From Bacillota bacterium (GTDB lineage Bacteria > Bacillota > Clostridia > Lachnospirales > Lachnospiraceae): DNA of 22,641 nucleotides. Shown piece after piece: positions 19,801 to 22,641 of the stretch. The notes beneath the pieces were generated by a model. It was given only the letters and a program-made list of their open reading frames with translations. It was not told where the DNA came from and made no database searches. A program made the position numbers and the translations under genes. Every line of letters starts with the position of its first letter. Within the stretch, counting starts at the first letter, position 1. The stretch spans positions 1-22,641 of the forward strand of contig JAEWPN010000105.1 of the NCBI GenBank assembly GCA_023399455.1, given 5' to 3'.

Positions 19801-22641
19801 TCTCATTCTTGGATTCTTAGGATTCTCAAATAGATTCTCAGGTATATCATCTTCTACAATATACCCTTCATCCATAAATATTGTTCTGGTCGATACGTCC
19901 TTTGCAAACGACATTTCATGAGTGACGATTACCATGGTCAATCCTTCACTTGCGAGTTTTTTCATTACCTGAAGTACTTCGCCAACCATTTCCGGATCAA
20001 GTGCAGAAGTCGGTTCATCAAAAAGCAGAACCTGCGGCTGCATAGTAAGCGCTCTCGCGATAGCCACTCTTTGTTTTTGTCCGCCGGATAACTGGGCTGG
20101 TTTCGCATTTATATAAGGTGCCATTCCTACTTGTTTCAGGTGTTTTATAGCGCGCTCCTTTGATTCTTTTGGGTTAAGCTTTAGTACTTTTCTGGTTCCA
20201 ACCATACAATTTTGCAATACTGTCATATTGTTAAATAAGTTAAACGATTGAAATACCATGCCAACATTAGCTCTGAACTTATTTAATTCCTTTTCTCCAC
20301 GGCCAACCGACTCTCCCTGAAAATGGATCGTACCGGAAGTTAATGATTCCAATCCGTTAATGCACCTCAATAAAGTCGATTTCCCGGAACCGGACGAACC
20401 GATCACACAAACCACTTCGCCTTTGGAGATTGAAAAATGCAGATCTTTTAATACCTCATGGTTACCAAATGACTTTACCAAATGCTCAACATTAATAATT
20501 GGCTCCTTCATACTAACCCTCCTATTCTGCTTCCATGTATTCTACTGCCAGTTCATAATTCTTCTTTCCATCCAGTTTCTTTTCCAAAACAGAAAAAACT
20601 CTGGTAAAGAATGTACAGAGTACAAAATAGATAAGACCACAAATAATATAAGATTCAAAGTATCTGTAATAAGTACCGGCTGCTGTCTTTGTAACAAAAT
20701 ACAATTCTGCCACATTAATAACGTTTAAAACAGATGTCATTTTTAGATTCGTAAGATACATATTAACCATTTCCGGTATTATATTACGAAATGCCTGTGG
20801 CAATATTACGGAAAACATAGTGGCAACATGACTCATTCCTAAAGCCTTTGCCCCCTCCTGCTGTCCGTAATCAATGGAAATAATTCCGCCTCTTACGGTC
20901 TCAGACATATAAGCGCCTGTATTTAACATGGTTACCAGCACCGCTGCCCAAAATGACGATAACCCCGGACCGAAGGATTTAAGTCCATAGAATATTACCA
21001 TGCCCTGAACCATCATTGGTGTACTTCTGAATATTTCAACATAAATACGACTTAGTAATAACAATAATCGAAATGCTGTTTTTTTAAATAGATTATCACT
21101 TTTTACAACAGGTGCGGACTGCAGTATTCCAACCAAAAATCCTAATATGAATCCCAGTATGGTTCCCAGTACAGCAACTTCTAACGTAACAATGGTTCCT
21201 TTTAAGAAAAACGGCCAATATTCGTTCCATATATATATCACCCATCCAGCAAAACCTTTATCCATACCATAGACCTCCTATATCCTTTTCACAGGCCAAG
21301 GGTCTGCAATATGCAGACCCCTTTAGTCCTCACCTGAATTCCGTTATTCAATTTTTAGTTACTTAAAGGCTGTACCTTAATTCCCAGGTCCATATATTCA
21401 TCCATATCAGCCTGATCCCATCCGATGGCATCCATTGCGGTTTCGATGGCATCCTTTAATACGGTATTTCCTTCGTCTACGGCTACCGAAACAGCCTCAG
21501 ACATACCTTCCGGTGTAGTAAAGTCATTATCGTCCGCTAACTTAATGACCTTAACAGCGGTATTACTTAATGCTGCAGAATAAGCAGTTGGATAATCTAA
21601 TACAGCACAGTCAGCCGCACCTGTTGCAACCTGCATGATTACTTCGGATGTTGTTTCAGGGAAGGTTCCTGCTTTCACATTCGGAATCTGGGTCACATAG
21701 TCTGCCCATGATGTATTAATCTGCGTAACAGCCGAACAGCCATCAAAATCCGACAAGCCCGTTGCATTTGCATAAGGTCCGTCTGCCGCTACCACCATAA
21801 CGTTATCTCTATTGTAATATGCTCTGGTAAAGTCTACTGTTTTATCTCTTTCTTCCGTATAAACCATTCCGGCAATAATGCAATCATAATCACCTGACTG
21901 CATTCCAAGGACAATACTTGACCATTCAATCTTATGTACCTCTAATGTCCATCCCATTTCATCTGCTATTTTTTGTGCAAACATAACATCATAACCAAAT
22001 CCATAATCACTTGTACCGAAGATGGGAACCGCTTCCCAACCGTCTGCATCAACGGCGGCAGTAGACTGTGTCCAGTTAAACGGTGCATATGCACATTCCA
22101 TTCCCACTCTTAATACCCCGCCTGTTAACTCTGTTGCCGCTGCATAAGGGCCATCTGCGACAGCTGCTTCCTCAGTACTTGCCGTTTCCTCGGTTGTCGC
22201 CTCCTTCTCCGCTTCAGCTGTCGTTTCTTTCGATGAAGATGCTGCGCATCCACTCATCACACTAATACTCATAATTGTTGCCAGTAAGATTGCCAAAGTC
22301 CTTTTTTTCATAATTTTTCTCCTTTCAAAATTAAAGTGTATCGATATTGTTCAATAACGATCAGTAAAACTTTTTAATTAAAACAGGGAGCCCTGCAGGT
22401 AAAAATGATTTCTCCTGCATGACTCCCTTGTCTTATTTTTTTATTTCACATTTCTATAATTGCTCATCCGCAAATGTTAATGCTTCCTCTAATGCACCAA
22501 ACATTTCTTCCAACTGTACTTCTGTAATGATAAGCGGAGGAGCTATCATGATTGTCGCTCCATGTCCGAAGGTTGCGAGTCCGAATTTATATAGATTCGC
22601 GATCATTTGGGATAAAAACGGCTTTCCGTCCTTGCCCTTTA

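Overview
The window looks like chromosomal DNA from a low-GC, anaerobic, spore-forming Firmicute, most likely a Clostridia/Lachnospiraceae member. The grounds are AT-rich intergenic DNA, strong AGGAGG-type ribosome binding sites, Bacillus/Clostridium-type SOS boxes (CGAAC-N4-GTTCG), consensus sigma-A promoters, and a remnant resembling a spore-surface BclA/C1q-like domain. The species cannot be fixed from the sequence alone. No rRNA, tRNA, CRISPR array, complete insertion sequence or prophage module was found.

Left part (1-8.8 kb). The 5' end of lexA (minus strand) faces a small membrane LysM protein of the YneA type across an SOS control region with four LexA boxes. Next come a coiled-coil protein of unknown function, a MerR regulator fused to a TipAS-like domain with an ABC-2 exporter (overlapping genes), a decayed BclA-like C-terminal fragment, a DUF1697 gene with a small ICMT-like membrane protein, a cysteine-cluster/pentapeptide-repeat protein and a nitroreductase-family protein. 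A full-length XerS-like tyrosine recombinase lies convergent to the nitroreductase gene.

Middle part (8.9-14.4 kb). An AI-2E-family membrane protein, D-aminoacyl-tRNA deacylase (dtd) and a small basic protein form a plus-strand unit ending at a bidirectional terminator. Facing it is the most striking operon: a MarR regulator, a Get3/ArsA-type ATPase with a C-terminal HSP20-like domain, an unknown 74-aa protein, and a second, diverged Get3/ArsA-HSP20 ATPase. Three matching 21-bp dyads, two at the marR promoter and one in front of the first ATPase, suggest that the MarR protein controls the whole unit. The two ATPases with the small protein are the best candidate here for an undescribed system, perhaps handling membrane or tail-anchored proteins or a ligand.

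Right part (14.5-22.6 kb, all minus strand). A truncated FtsX/MacB-like permease ends inside a perfect 12-bp inverted repeat. A TetR regulator with two matching dyad operators precedes a DUF4097 lipoprotein and a 635-aa fusion of a TVP38/TMEM64 membrane domain with a condensation/acyltransferase domain (HxxxDG). The region ends with a polar amino-acid ABC transporter (binding lipoprotein, permease, ATPase) followed by a cytidylate-kinase-like gene, and, upstream of these, the 3' end of a class III aminotransferase.
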